64,000 nt of DNA, from contig WQBJ01000002.1 in assembly GCA_013032095.1 (NCBI GenBank), positions 69,501-133,500 of the forward strand, read 5' to 3'. The translations under genes and the position numbers were made by a program. The stretch is from Ruegeria atlantica (GTDB taxonomy: Bacteria; Pseudomonadota; Alphaproteobacteria; Rhodobacterales; Rhodobacteraceae). A model generated the notes under the pieces. It had not been told where the DNA came from. It saw only the letters and a program-made list of their open reading frames with translations, and ran no database searches. Positions 1 to 10,100 of the stretch are shown piece by piece. The first letter of the stretch is position 1, and each line of letters opens with the position of its first letter.

Positions 1-486
1 GAAGGTCCAACCGGGGACGGCGACGTACAACAACCCTCGATCCTGCGAAAGCCCGAGATTATTCACGGCCTGCGCAACCTAATCCAAAACGCAGTGGATT
101 TCGCGCAGGACAACGTTTGGGTCGAGGCTGAATGGACCACCGATCTTATCACCATCGACATAATGGATGACGGGCGAGGCTATCCCGCTCATATGATCGG
201 ACGGATCGGCGATCCCTTCATGCGACGTCGTCGGGCCGAGACAGATCACCAAACCCGCCCGGAATACGAAGGAATGGGCTTGGGCCTGTTCATTGCCAAA
301 ACATTGTTGGAGCGCAGTGGCGCGGAGCTGCATTTCGCCAACGGCTCGGATCCCTATCAAAACCTTTGCGACAATCCCGAGCGCCGGGGCGCGATTGTTC
401 GTGTGTCGTGGCCACGCAATCTGGTTGACGCTCAGACCGGCGACACCCCGGTACCCTCGGGCGCAAACCAGCGCATTCAGGTCTGA
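1..486 (+). CDS. regB: Sensor histidine kinase RegB/PrrB/ActS-type, C-terminal part (5' truncated by window)
   Basis: The frame is open from base 1 and only the ATP-binding half of the kinase is present, about 161 residues. Visible motifs are the N box (NLIQNAVDFA), the G1 box (DDGRGYP) and the G2 box (GMGLGLFIAKTLLERSGAEL). The wording of the N box and of the segment after G2 resembles RegB/PrrB, the membrane redox sensor that phosphorylates RegA/PrrA and controls photosynthesis, respiration and other energy genes in Rhodobacterales. The membrane domain, the H box and the redox-active cysteine box would lie beyond the left edge, so the RegB assignment is by similarity of the C-terminal half only. 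Another HATPase kinase cannot be excluded. Confidence 0.75.
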   Translation, partial: EGPTGDGDVQQPSILRKPEIIHGLRNLIQNAVDFAQDNVWVEAEWTTDLITIDIMDDGRGYPAHMIGRIGDPFMRRRRAETDHQTRPEYEGMGLGLFIAKTLLERSGAELHFANGSDPYQNLCDNPERRGAIVRVSWPRNLVDAQTGDTPVPSGANQRIQV

Positions 487-487
487 G

Positions 488-502
488 TTAAGACCCCGTT
501 AA
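488..502 (+). promoter_or_regulatory. CtrA-type binding box TTAA-N7-TTAA
   Basis: The sequence TTAAGACCCCGTTAA fits the full CtrA consensus TTAA-N7-TTAA, and the second half continues as TTAACC. It begins right after the regB stop codon and ends 48 bases before the start of the PAS protein gene, a usual place for a CtrA-dependent promoter. Binding is inferred from sequence only. Confidence 0.6.
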
Positions 503-550
503 CCTTTCCCGCACATAGTTCCCCTTTGTGGAGTCAGCCCCGAGGAACGC

Positions 551-2056
551 ATGGTCGAATGGATCATTCTGGCCGCTATCAGCCTGGTATCAGGCAGCTT
601 GGCGGTGCAATGGCTTTTACCCCGTCGCCGACTGACGGGCGACAATTTTGGTTTGTCCGCCCCGGCAACGCTGTTCAACGCGGTTTTCCTGTTCGACGGA
701 AGTCGGTTGATCAGCCACTCCGACATTGCGCTGGAAGGGTTTGAAACCGTCCGCGACTGGGCTGATCTGTGCCGTCTCCTGCAACGGGATTTCCCGACCT
801 TCCCGGAAACGCCCGACCATGTTCGACGCGCAGGCACGCTGGTCATTCCCGCTATCGACTGCACCATCGAACGAGATGTCCTTTGCGAATGGATTGACGG
901 CATTGTTCGCGTTCAGCTACGCGACAGCATAGATCGCCCGAACCCTACACAACGCAATGCGCAGGACCCTATCCGTCTGGCGATGGAGCAAGCACCCTAC
1001 CCCGTCTGGCTGTTGGATCATCAAAGCAATGTGCGTTGGTGCAACGCCGCCTATGTCTCACTGGTGCGCAAGGTGCGTGGTCAGGATGCAGATCTAACCG
1101 CACCGCTGTTCTCTGACGCGGGTCGGGATATGAGGTTGGGCGCAAAGACTCGTATTTCTATCTCGTCAGTCGAAAGTGAAAACAAGCTGTGGTTCGACTT
1201 GACTGTAGTTGAGCACCCCGAAGGGCACCTGTGCTATGCGGTCGATATCAATGCCATCGTTGCCGCAGAAACGACCCAGCGCAAATTTGTTCAGACCATG
1301 ACAAAAACCTTCGCCCAATTGTCGATCGGGCTGGCTATTTTCGACCGTAACCGCCAGTTAGCCCTGTTCAACCCGGCCTTGATCGACCTGACGACCTTGC
1401 CCCCGGATTTCCTCAGCTGCCGCCCCAGCCTGTCCAGCTTTTTTGACCGGTTGCGTGATCAGCACATGATGCCGGAACCCAAGAACTACCGCAGTTGGCG
1501 AAGTCAGATGAACGATCTTCTCGAAGCCGCTAAAGACGGAAATTATCAAGAGACATGGTCGCTGCCCTCCGGCTCGGTCTATTCTGTCAGCGGTCGCCCC
1601 CACCCGGATGGTGCCGTCGCCTTTCTGTTCGAGGATATCACCGCTGAGATCACACTGACCCGCCGGTTCCGTTCAGAAATGGATCTGATGCAATCGGTTC
1701 TGGACAAGCTGGCCGATGCCATCGCGGTGTTCGGCGACGATGGAACACTGGCTTTCACCAACCGCGCTTATAAAAAGCTGTGGGGCGACACCGGAGAAGT
1801 CGGATTCAAGCCGGATTCCGTGTTGGACATGACGCGCACCTGGCAGGAACAATGCGCTGCCACGCCGATCTTTGGTGAAATCCGAGATTTTGTGGAAATG
1901 AGGGACAACCGTACTGATTGGTCCAGCGACCTTCGTTTGCGAAATGGCACCAACCTGACCTGCATTGTCAGTCCAATGCAAAACGGCGCAACAATTGTCC
2001 GTTTCACGATGGTGGACGCACCGAAAGCTCTGCCGATCCAGAAAATCAGCGCCTGA
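551..2056 (+). CDS. Membrane-anchored multi-PAS protein without a visible output domain
   Basis: This 501-residue protein begins with one hydrophobic segment (about residues 3-22). It continues with PAS-like modules at about 143-235 (MEQAPYPVWLLDHQSNVRWC at the start), about 255-370 (PAS_7-like, beginning QLSIGLAIFDRNRQLALFNP) and about 381-480 (VLDKLADAIAVFGDDGTLAF). I see no histidine-kinase H box, HATPase, GGDEF, EAL or DNA-binding domain, so it ends after sensing modules. It lies 64 bases downstream of the regB-like kinase, and a perfect CtrA-type box sits in the gap. A plausible role is a sensory or scaffold protein that acts through a partner, but this is inference. The ATG at 551 is preceded by a GAGGAA ribosome-binding sequence. 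Confidence 0.75.
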   Translation: MVEWIILAAISLVSGSLAVQWLLPRRRLTGDNFGLSAPATLFNAVFLFDGSRLISHSDIALEGFETVRDWADLCRLLQRDFPTFPETPDHVRRAGTLVIPAIDCTIERDVLCEWIDGIVRVQLRDSIDRPNPTQRNAQDPIRLAMEQAPYPVWLLDHQSNVRWCNAAYVSLVRKVRGQDADLTAPLFSDAGRDMRLGAKTRISISSVESENKLWFDLTVVEHPEGHLCYAVDINAIVAAETTQRKFVQTMTKTFAQLSIGLAIFDRNRQLALFNPALIDLTTLPPDFLSCRPSLSSFFDRLRDQHMMPEPKNYRSWRSQMNDLLEAAKDGNYQETWSLPSGSVYSVSGRPHPDGAVAFLFEDITAEITLTRRFRSEMDLMQSVLDKLADAIAVFGDDGTLAFTNRAYKKLWGDTGEVGFKPDSVLDMTRTWQEQCAATPIFGEIRDFVEMRDNRTDWSSDLRLRNGTNLTCIVSPMQNGATIVRFTMVDAPKALPIQKISA

Positions 2057-2097
2057 ACCGGGTTGCAGCCGACCGGGCGTAAGGCCATTGTGGCGCC

Positions 2098-2571
2098 ATG
2101 ACGCCGCACTCCCGTTCGATCACCTTGAATTCACCCGAAGAAACAGCAGATCTGGCCGCCAGGCTGGGCGCAGAATTGCAGCCTGGGGACATCGTTTTGC
2201 TCGAGGGCGAGATCGGCACCGGCAAGACTCATTTTGCCCGCAGCCTGATCCAGTCTCTGATGGTTGTGCCCGAGGATGTCCCGTCACCCACCTTCACGCT
2301 GGTGCAGGCCTATGACACTCCATCTGGCGAAATCTGGCATTGCGATCTGTATCGGTTGAGCGTTGTGGAGGAGATCGAAGAGCTGGGCCTGACCGAGGCT
2401 TTCGATACCGCCATCTGCCTGATCGAATGGCCCGACAAACTGAGGCTGCTGACCCCCACTACCGCGCTGACACTACACTTGGAAACAGACCCTAATTCAA
2501 TGGAAACACGACAGCTGACCCTAATTTGGTCCGATCCGAAATGGCCCCAAAAACTGGAGGGCACTGAATGA
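2098..2571 (+). CDS. tsaE: tRNA threonylcarbamoyladenosine biosynthesis ATPase TsaE
   Basis: TsaE is the small ATPase that, with TsaB and TsaD, transfers the threonylcarbamoyl group to A37 of tRNAs reading ANN codons. The 157-residue product has the Walker A motif GEIGTGKTHFAR, the conserved SPTFTLVQAY stretch and the HCDLYRL segment typical of the family, and its length is normal. It opens a compact run of genes: its stop codon overlaps the next start (ATGA at 2568-2571). Coupling of tsaE to amgK and murU puts tRNA modification and cell-wall sugar salvage on what is probably one transcript. Confidence 0.93.
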   Translation: MTPHSRSITLNSPEETADLAARLGAELQPGDIVLLEGEIGTGKTHFARSLIQSLMVVPEDVPSPTFTLVQAYDTPSGEIWHCDLYRLSVVEEIEELGLTEAFDTAICLIEWPDKLRLLTPTTALTLHLETDPNSMETRQLTLIWSDPKWPQKLEGTE

Positions 2572-3572
2572 CAAACCGGGCTGTGCTGGCCGAGGCTCTG
2601 ATTGCGCAGACACCTTGGTCCAATGCGACACACGCACCGTTGGCTGGGGATGCTTCGAACCGCCGGTATGAGCGTTTGACCGATCCCAATACCGGCCGCA
2701 CTGCTGTTCTGATGGACTCGCCGCCGGGACAGGCTGAACCGGTCGAGGCCTTTGTCCGCATGGCAAAGTACTTGAGGAATATCGGCCTCAGCGCACCTGA
2801 GATTTACGCCGAGGATACTGAATACGGCTTTCTGCTGTTGGAAGATTTGGGCGATGACCTGTTCGCCCGCGTTCTGAAACAGACCCCGAAAATGGAGCGC
2901 GAGCTATACGAGGCCGCAACTGACGTGCTCATCAAGTTGTACAACGCGCCTACACTGTCACTGCCATCCTACGACCCGACCCTGATGACAGAGCTGGCGG
3001 CGCTGGCCTTTACAAAATACGCGCAGGCGGTTCTTGGCGAACATGATGCGGACGCGCGGGTTCGGTTTGAGCATCGTTTCGCAGACATTCTGCATCGGGA
3101 AACTTCGGGCAGCAAAGTGGTTGTACAGCGCGATTATCATGCGGAAAACATGATCTGGTTGCCGGACCGTGAAGGGGTGAAACGCGTGGGGCTTTTGGAT
3201 TTCCAGACCGCGATGCTGGGGCATCCGGCCTATGATCTGGTCTCGATGCTGCAGGATGTGCGCCGTGATGTGGCCCCGGGCACTGAGATGCGGATGGTGA
3301 ACCGCTATATCGCTGCGTCTGGTGTGAATGATCACGACTTCCGAACCGCCTACGCTGTGCTGGGTGCTCAACGTAACCTACGGATTCTGGGTGTGTTTGC
3401 CCGTCTGGCGACGGAATACGGTAAACCTCATTACATTGATCTGATTCCGGCCACCTGGGCGCATCTGATGCGCGACCTGAACCACCCGTCGCTGGTCACG
3501 GTCGCCGATCTGGTGCGAGAGGCCCTGCCCGCACCAACACCGGAAAACCTGAACAGGCTCAGAAACACATGA
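2568..3572 (+). CDS. amgK: N-acetylmuramate/N-acetylglucosamine kinase AmgK (phosphotransferase family)
   Basis: AmgK phosphorylates cell-wall sugars at the anomeric position, giving MurNAc-1-phosphate for MurU. The 334-residue protein has the aminoglycoside-phosphotransferase fold signatures: GDASNRRYERL near the N-terminus, a catalytic loop VVQRDYHAENMIWL and the metal-binding LLDFQTAMLGHPAYDL. These enzymes are often annotated as phosphotransferases of unknown target. Here the immediately following gene is a MurU-type nucleotidyltransferase, which strongly favours the AmgK role. It overlaps tsaE and murU by four bases each. Substrate specificity is inferred from family and context. Confidence 0.85.
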   Translation: MTNRAVLAEALIAQTPWSNATHAPLAGDASNRRYERLTDPNTGRTAVLMDSPPGQAEPVEAFVRMAKYLRNIGLSAPEIYAEDTEYGFLLLEDLGDDLFARVLKQTPKMERELYEAATDVLIKLYNAPTLSLPSYDPTLMTELAALAFTKYAQAVLGEHDADARVRFEHRFADILHRETSGSKVVVQRDYHAENMIWLPDREGVKRVGLLDFQTAMLGHPAYDLVSMLQDVRRDVAPGTEMRMVNRYIAASGVNDHDFRTAYAVLGAQRNLRILGVFARLATEYGKPHYIDLIPATWAHLMRDLNHPSLVTVADLVREALPAPTPENLNRLRNT

Positions 3573-4255
3573 CCCGACACCCCGAAGCCCTGATGCTGTT
3601 TGCTGCCGGGTTCGGTACCCGTATGGGCGCGCTGACAAAAGACCGGCCGAAACCGCTAATCGAGGTCGCGGCCCGACCGCTGATCGACCACACGTTGGAT
3701 TTGGTTGGTGATCTGCAGCCAACGCGCGTGGTCGCGAACCTGCATTATCTGCCTGATCAGCTTGAGGCGCATCTGGCCCCCAAAGGCGTGCTGCTGTCGC
3801 GCGAAGAACCCGAGATTTTGGAAACAGGTGGAGGGTTGCGCGCCGCTCTGCCCCTGTTGGGAGCTGGCCCGGTTTACACCCTGAACACCGATGCAATCTG
3901 GTCTGGTCCGAATCCGCTGAGCCTGCTGCGTGACGCGTGGGACCCCGGCAGGATGGATGCGTTGTTGATGTGTGTTCCGATCACCCAAACCATCGGGCAT
4001 GCTGGACCGGGTGATTTTACTGCCGATGCCGATGGCCGAATAACCCGCGGCCCGGGGCTGGTCTATGGGGGCGCGCAGATCATGAAGACCGACGGGCTGA
4101 TGGATGTTTCGGAGAAAGCGTTCTCGTTGAACGTCCTCTGGGATCAAATGCACAAGCGGGACCGGCTGTTCGCCGCCATCTACCCCGGTCGTTGGTGCGA
4201 TGTGGGTCGCCCGGAAGGGATCGCTCTGGCCGAGGGCTTGATCGCCGATGTTTGA
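3569..4255 (+). CDS. murU: N-acetylmuramate alpha-1-phosphate uridylyltransferase MurU
   Basis: MurU couples MurNAc-1-phosphate with UTP to make UDP-MurNAc. This shortcut in peptidoglycan recycling bypasses MurA, and in bacteria that have it, it gives intrinsic fosfomycin tolerance. The 228-residue nucleotidyltransferase shows the nucleotide-binding signature FAAGFGTRMGALTKDRPKPL and the sugar-site region ILETGGGLRAALPLLG. The start overlaps the end of amgK (ATGA at 3569-3572) and the end overlaps addB by eight bases. A related sugar-1-phosphate nucleotidyltransferase is possible, but adjacency to amgK makes MurU the best reading. Confidence 0.87.
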   Translation: MTRHPEALMLFAAGFGTRMGALTKDRPKPLIEVAARPLIDHTLDLVGDLQPTRVVANLHYLPDQLEAHLAPKGVLLSREEPEILETGGGLRAALPLLGAGPVYTLNTDAIWSGPNPLSLLRDAWDPGRMDALLMCVPITQTIGHAGPGDFTADADGRITRGPGLVYGGAQIMKTDGLMDVSEKAFSLNVLWDQMHKRDRLFAAIYPGRWCDVGRPEGIALAEGLIADV

Positions 4256-7175
4256 GCCCAGCGCTGCGCCTCGTGTCTTTGCCGTACCGCCGGGAGCAGA
4301 CTTCCCCAAGGCGTTGGTGAATGGGTTGCGGGCGCGCGCTGACACACACCCGCCCGAGGCACTGGCGCGGGTGCAACTTGTGGTCAACACCCGCCGCATG
4401 GCCCGCCGCGTACGTGACCTGTTCGATCAGGGTCCGGCTTGCCTGCTACCGCGCCTTTCGTTGGTAACGGACCTCGGCGACAGCGTCGATCTGGCGCAAA
4501 TCCCACCCGCCATCCCGCCGTTGCGACTCAGGCTGGAGTTGACGCAACTCATCGCCAAGCTCTTGGAACAGCAGCCTGATCTGGCCGCGCGGTCATCTCT
4601 GTTCGATCTGTCCGACAGTCTGGCCGCACTGATTGATGAAATGCAGGGTGAAGGGGTTTCTCCGGACGCCATCCGACAACTGGATGTCAGCGACATGTCC
4701 GGGCACTGGGCGCGCGCGCAGGCCTTCATTGGTATAGCAGACCACTTCATCAATTCCGGCCCCAATGCGCTGGACGCGCAGGCACGGCAACGGCAGGTTG
4801 TGGAAAACCTGATCGACCGCTGGCACGTTGCACCACCGCAGCACCCGGTAATCCTTGCAGGTTCAACGGGTTCACGCGGCACCACACTAATGTTGATGGA
4901 AGCCGTCGCCCGCTTGCCGCAAGGCGCGCTGATCCTGCCCGGTTACGATTTCGACCAGCCAGATCATGTCTGGCAGGAGCTGGACGATGCGCTGACCTCG
5001 GAAGATCATCCGCAATACCGGTTCCGCAAGCTGATGACCCGGCTTGAGATACAGCCCGGCCAGATCGAACACTGGACCAATGACCCTGCCCCGTCACCTA
5101 CCCGTAACCGGTTGGTTTCACTTGCCTTACGGCCCGCTCCGATCACCGATGCGTGGATGTCAGAAGGTCCACTGCTGACTGATCTGAACGGAGCTACCAA
5201 AGACCTGACACTGGTCGAGGCGCAATCCCCACGGGCTGAGGCGCTAGCTATTGCGTTGCGCCTACGGGAAGCGGCCGAAACCGGCCAGACCGCAGCGCTG
5301 ATCACACCTGATCGGATGCTGACCCGTCAGGTCAGTGCCGCACTCGATCGCTGGAACATTCTACCGGATGACAGTGCGGGCCTGCCATTGCAGCTTTCGC
5401 CTCCGGGCCGGTTCCTGCGCCATGTTGCGGGCCTGTTCGTCCGACGGCTGGAGGGTGAGGCGCTGCTTACCCTCCTGAAACACCCGCTCTGCCATGGGGG
5501 TGGCGATCGCGGCGCGCATCTGTTGCATACGCGGGATCTGGAATTGGATTTGCGACGTCACGGTCCTCCGTTCCCCGACAGCGCCAGTCTAACTGCCTTT
5601 GCCATCCGCAAAGAGGTGCCCGAGGACTGGCTGCGCTGGTTGACCACGCATTTCTGCGACCAACACATCACGGGTGAGTTGCCTTTGTCCCAGTGGGTCA
5701 CCCGCCTGCGCGCGTTGGCCGAGGCGATCTCGATCGGCAGCGAAGGCGAAGCCGGACCGCTGTGGGAGAAGAACGCGGGTCAGAAGGCTTTGTCGGTTCT
5801 GACCGCGCTTGAAAACGAAGCTCAACACGGCGGCTCCATGAACGCCCACGATTTCACCGATTTGCTGGGCGCATTGCTGGCGGGTGAAGAGGTCCGCGAC
5901 CGCGACGCGCCGCATCCGCGTATCATGATCTGGGGCACACTTGAAGCGCGGGTTCAGGGGGCCGATCTGCTGATCTTGGGCGGCCTGAACGAAGGTAGCT
6001 GGCCCGAGGCCGCGGCGCCAGACCCCTGGCTGAACCGCCAGATGCGCGACAAAGCCGGTCTTTTGCTGCCCGAACGCCGGATCGGCCTGTCGGCTCATGA
6101 TTTCCAGCAAGCCGTCGGTGCGCCGGAGGTCTGGCTGACCCGTGCAACCCGATCCGATGACGCTGAAACCGTGCCGTCTCGCTGGCTGAACCGCATGACG
6201 AACCTGCTGCAAGGCTTGCCGGAACAGGGTGGCCCCGAAGCCCTGTTGGCGATGCGCGCCCGTGGTCAAGAATATCTGCGTTGGTCGGAACAGTTGGAGG
6301 CTGCACCGAGGATCGAGCCCGCGCCGCGCCCGTCTCCGCGGCCTCCGGTCTCTGCGCGTCCAAACCGCTTGAGCGTCACGGAGATCAAGCGCCTGATCCG
6401 TGACCCATACGCGATCTATGCCAAACATGTGCTGAAACTGCGCCCCCTGAACCCACTGGTGCAGGCCCCCGATGCCCTGTTGCGCGGAATCGTCATCCAC
6501 GAAGTTCTCGAGCATTTCATCAAAGACAGTGTTCTGGATACAGCTTTGCTGACCCGTGAGAATTTCCTGAAGCGCGCCGAAACGCTGCTGGATCAGCATG
6601 TCGCTTGGCCTACCGCCCGCAAACTGTGGCTGGCGCGGTTAGAGCGGATTGCCGATGACTTCCTGACCGCAGAAACCTCCCGGCGCGGCGATGGTGGACC
6701 TGTTGCCTTTGAGGCAAAGATGAAACTGGTGCTTTCACCGCTGGATTTCACCGTCGCTGGCCGCGCTGACCGCATCGACAACAACAGTCGAGGCGCATTG
6801 CGAATTGTGGATTACAAAACCGGCGCACCTCCGACAGAAAGCCAACAGGCGAAGTTCGACAAACAACTGCTGATCGAGGCTGCGATGGCAGAGCAGGGCG
6901 CAATCGAGGGGGTCGATCCGCTGCCGGTGGCCGAAGCGGTCTTTATCGGTATGGGTGGCACATACAAAGAGGTCGCCGCTCCCTTGGCTAAGGAGCCACC
7001 CGACAAAGTGCTGGCCGAGCTAAAAGAGCTAATTTCAGCTTATTTAGAGCCTGAACAGGGCTTCACCTCCCGCCGGATGCTGCACAAGGACACAGATATT
7101 AGCGACTATGACCATTTGGCGCGGTTCGGCGAATGGGACCGCACCGATGAAACCGATCCAGAGGTGCTGAAATGA
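4248..7175 (+). CDS. addB: Double-strand break repair protein AddB (alphaproteobacterial type)
   Basis: AddB is the nuclease/helicase-like subunit of AddAB, which resects double-strand breaks for RecA loading. The 975-residue product starts with FAVPPGADFPKALVNGLRAR, typical of the alphaproteobacterial family. It has a degenerate nucleotide-binding loop (AGSTGSRGTT, about residue 205) and ends with a RecB-type nuclease domain with the core LRIVDYKTGAPPT near residue 850. The stop codon overlaps the addA start (ATGA at 7172-7175), so the two subunits are probably translated together. Start chosen at 4248, overlapping murU, because the N-terminal family signature follows at once. Confidence 0.93.
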   Translation: MFEPSAAPRVFAVPPGADFPKALVNGLRARADTHPPEALARVQLVVNTRRMARRVRDLFDQGPACLLPRLSLVTDLGDSVDLAQIPPAIPPLRLRLELTQLIAKLLEQQPDLAARSSLFDLSDSLAALIDEMQGEGVSPDAIRQLDVSDMSGHWARAQAFIGIADHFINSGPNALDAQARQRQVVENLIDRWHVAPPQHPVILAGSTGSRGTTLMLMEAVARLPQGALILPGYDFDQPDHVWQELDDALTSEDHPQYRFRKLMTRLEIQPGQIEHWTNDPAPSPTRNRLVSLALRPAPITDAWMSEGPLLTDLNGATKDLTLVEAQSPRAEALAIALRLREAAETGQTAALITPDRMLTRQVSAALDRWNILPDDSAGLPLQLSPPGRFLRHVAGLFVRRLEGEALLTLLKHPLCHGGGDRGAHLLHTRDLELDLRRHGPPFPDSASLTAFAIRKEVPEDWLRWLTTHFCDQHITGELPLSQWVTRLRALAEAISIGSEGEAGPLWEKNAGQKALSVLTALENEAQHGGSMNAHDFTDLLGALLAGEEVRDRDAPHPRIMIWGTLEARVQGADLLILGGLNEGSWPEAAAPDPWLNRQMRDKAGLLLPERRIGLSAHDFQQAVGAPEVWLTRATRSDDAETVPSRWLNRMTNLLQGLPEQGGPEALLAMRARGQEYLRWSEQLEAAPRIEPAPRPSPRPPVSARPNRLSVTEIKRLIRDPYAIYAKHVLKLRPLNPLVQAPDALLRGIVIHEVLEHFIKDSVLDTALLTRENFLKRAETLLDQHVAWPTARKLWLARLERIADDFLTAETSRRGDGGPVAFEAKMKLVLSPLDFTVAGRADRIDNNSRGALRIVDYKTGAPPTESQQAKFDKQLLIEAAMAEQGAIEGVDPLPVAEAVFIGMGGTYKEVAAPLAKEPPDKVLAELKELISAYLEPEQGFTSRRMLHKDTDISDYDHLARFGEWDRTDETDPEVLK

Positions 7176-10100
7176 GCGCCCGCAACGATGCAACCGAACG
7201 GCAGGTTCAGGCTGCGCGACCGGATGCCTCGACCTGGTTGGCGGCCAATGCGGGATCGGGCAAGACCCGGGTACTGACCGACCGTGTAGCACGGTTGCTG
7301 CTAGGTGGGGTACAGCCGCAGCACATCCTCTGCCTGACCTACACCAAAGCCGCCGCCAGTGAGATGCAGAACCGGCTGTTCAAACGGCTGGGCGAATGGG
7401 CGATGCTTGGAGATGACCCTCTGCTGGCACAGCTGACCGACCTGGGCGTGCAAGGGCTGATCGACCCGGACAGGCTTGCACAGGCGCGCACCCTGTTTGC
7501 CCGCGCCATCGAGACGCCGGGCGGACTGAAAATCCAGACGATTCACTCCTTCTGCGCCTCGCTGCTGCGACGGTTCCCGCTGGAGGCCGGGGTCAGCCCG
7601 CAGTTTTCCGAGATGGAAGACCGCGCCGCGGCCCTATTGCGCGAAGAGATCGTTGAAGATTTTGCCGAAGGTCCGCAGGCTGCACTGATTGAGGACGTCG
7701 CCCGGTTTGTCACCGATACCGGGTTTGAAAACCTGACCGCCGCCATAACTCATAAGCGAAACCTGTTCGCGCAGCCGTTGGTGTGGCCGGACTTGTTGCA
7801 ACGGTTCGATCTGCCTGAGGGGTTTGATGAAGACGCCTTGCAGGCCCGCGTGTTTCTGGGGGATGAGGTCGACCTTATCCGCTCAATCCTGCCATCATTG
7901 ACGGAAAGCGGCGGCAACAACGCCAAAGCTGCAACCAAACTATCGGCATTTAACGAGGCGAGGGTCGGCAGCTTGCCTGTTTTGGAAAGTGTGTTCCTAA
8001 CCGGGAAATCCGCCAAAGAACCCTTTACCGCCAAGATCAACAGCTTCCCGACCAAAGCCCTGCGCGAGGGTGCGCTGGCCGACCGAATGCCGCAACTGGA
8101 GTCCTTTATGCTGCGGATCGAGGCCGCACGACAGCAGCGCTTGGCGTTGGTCGCGGCGCGCAAGACGCATGTCCTGCACCGCTTTGCCGCTGCCTTTCTA
8201 CCGGAATACGAGCGACGCAAGCAGCTGCGCGGCTGGCTGGATTTCGACGACCTGATCCTACGCGCACGGCAGGTTCTGAACGACCCAGCCGTGGCGGAAT
8301 GGGTGTTGTACCGTTTGGACGGCGGCATCGACCATATCCTTGTAGACGAGGCGCAGGACACAAGCCCCGACCAATGGGACGTGGTCGAGAAACTGGCGCA
8401 GGAATTCACCAGCGGGGAAGGGGCCCGGTCCGGGGTTGAACGCACAATTTTCGTAGTCGGCGACAAGAAACAGTCGATCTATTCCTTTCAGGGGGCGGAC
8501 CCGCAGGCGTTTGACCGGATGCAGCAAGAGTTTGGGCAAAGATTGGAAGAATCAGGCTCTAAACTGTGGGATTCAACGCTGGAATACTCGTTTCGATCTT
8601 CCAGTGCGATCCTGTCTCTGGTCGATATCCTGTTTGAAAACCGCGCCGAGGCCGGGTTCCACAAGGAAAGCCAGCACCGCGCCTTCAAGGCCGATCTGCC
8701 AGGTCGTGTTGATTTATGGCCGGTGGTAGAAAAGGTGGATGAGGATGAGGACGGAGACTGGACCGACCCGGTAGACCGACCCGGAACCCGGCATCACACA
8801 GTCATTCTGGCAGAGCAGGTGGCCCGTTCGATCAAAACCATGATCGCCACCGGTGAGACGATCCCTGAGGATGGAATGACGCCCGGCTCCTACGTGCGGC
8901 GTAAGGTGCAGCCGGGGGATTTCCTGATCTTGGTCCAGCGCCGCTCGGACCTGTTTGCCGAGATTATACGCGCCTGCAAGGCCGAGGGTCTTCCCATTGC
9001 TGGGGCTGACCGATTGAAAGTAGGCGCAGAACTGGCTGTTAAGGACCTTGCAGCGTTGCTGAGCTTTCTGGCCACGCCCGAGGACAACCTGTCGCTCGCC
9101 ACCGTGTTGAAATCACCTCTGTTCGGTTGGAGTGAACAGCAGCTTTTCGATCTGGCGCATCGGCGGCAGGAGCAATTCTTGTGGGCTGCTCTACGTCAAC
9201 GGGCCGAGGAATATCCGGAAACGCTGGACGTTCTCAATGATCTGCGCGGGCAGATCGACTTCCTACGTCCCTATGACCTGATCGAGCGAATCCTGACCCG
9301 CCATGACGGAAGGCGCAAGCTGCTGGGCCGTCTGGGGGCCGAGGCCGAGGATGGAATCAACGCGCTGCTCTCGCAGGCGCTGGCTTACGAGCGCACCGAT
9401 ATTCCCAGCCTAACCGGGTTCCTCGTCTGGATGCAGACCGACGATCTGGAAATCAAACGACAGATGAGCGGTGTCGGCAACATGATCCGGGTGATGACAG
9501 TGCACGGCTCCAAGGGGTTGGAAGCGCCCATCGTGATCCTGCCGGATACTGGAAAAAGGCAGGCGCCGCGCGATGCCGAGATCATGGTGGGTGAGGGCAC
9601 ACCGCTGTGGAAAGTGTCGGCAGATGTATCCCCGGCGCTGATTGTGCAAGCGCGGGCCGAAGCACGGGCGCGAGAGGAAAATGAACGTCTGAGGTTGCTA
9701 TATGTGGCTCTAACACGGGCCGAAAAGTGGCTGATCGTAGGTGCGGCAGGGGATGTCGGTAAGGACGGAACCAGTTGGTATCAGATGGTCGAAGCCGCTA
9801 TGGCGCGGGCAGGGGCCACGCAACTTTCCGGTTCCGAAACGCTCCGTCTGGCCCATGCGGATTGGGACGCGCTGCCGCTGGAGGAACACTCGGAAACCAA
9901 GATTTCAGAGACACCGCTGCCTGAGCGGTTCACGGTTCCAGCCATCGCACCGGAACAGGAACCTGAGACACTCGGCCCGTCGGATCTGGGTGGGGCCAAG
10001 GCGCTGCCGGGGGATTCGGGTCAGGACGAAGAGGCCGCCAAACTACGCGGCACACGCCTGCATTTGCTGTTGGAGCACTTGCCCTCGCTCCAGCAAGAAA

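Noticed and set aside
5589..6599. 336-residue open frame antisense to addB
   Set aside because: It is a shadow frame in high-G+C coding DNA; addB on the plus strand has clear domains through the whole stretch.
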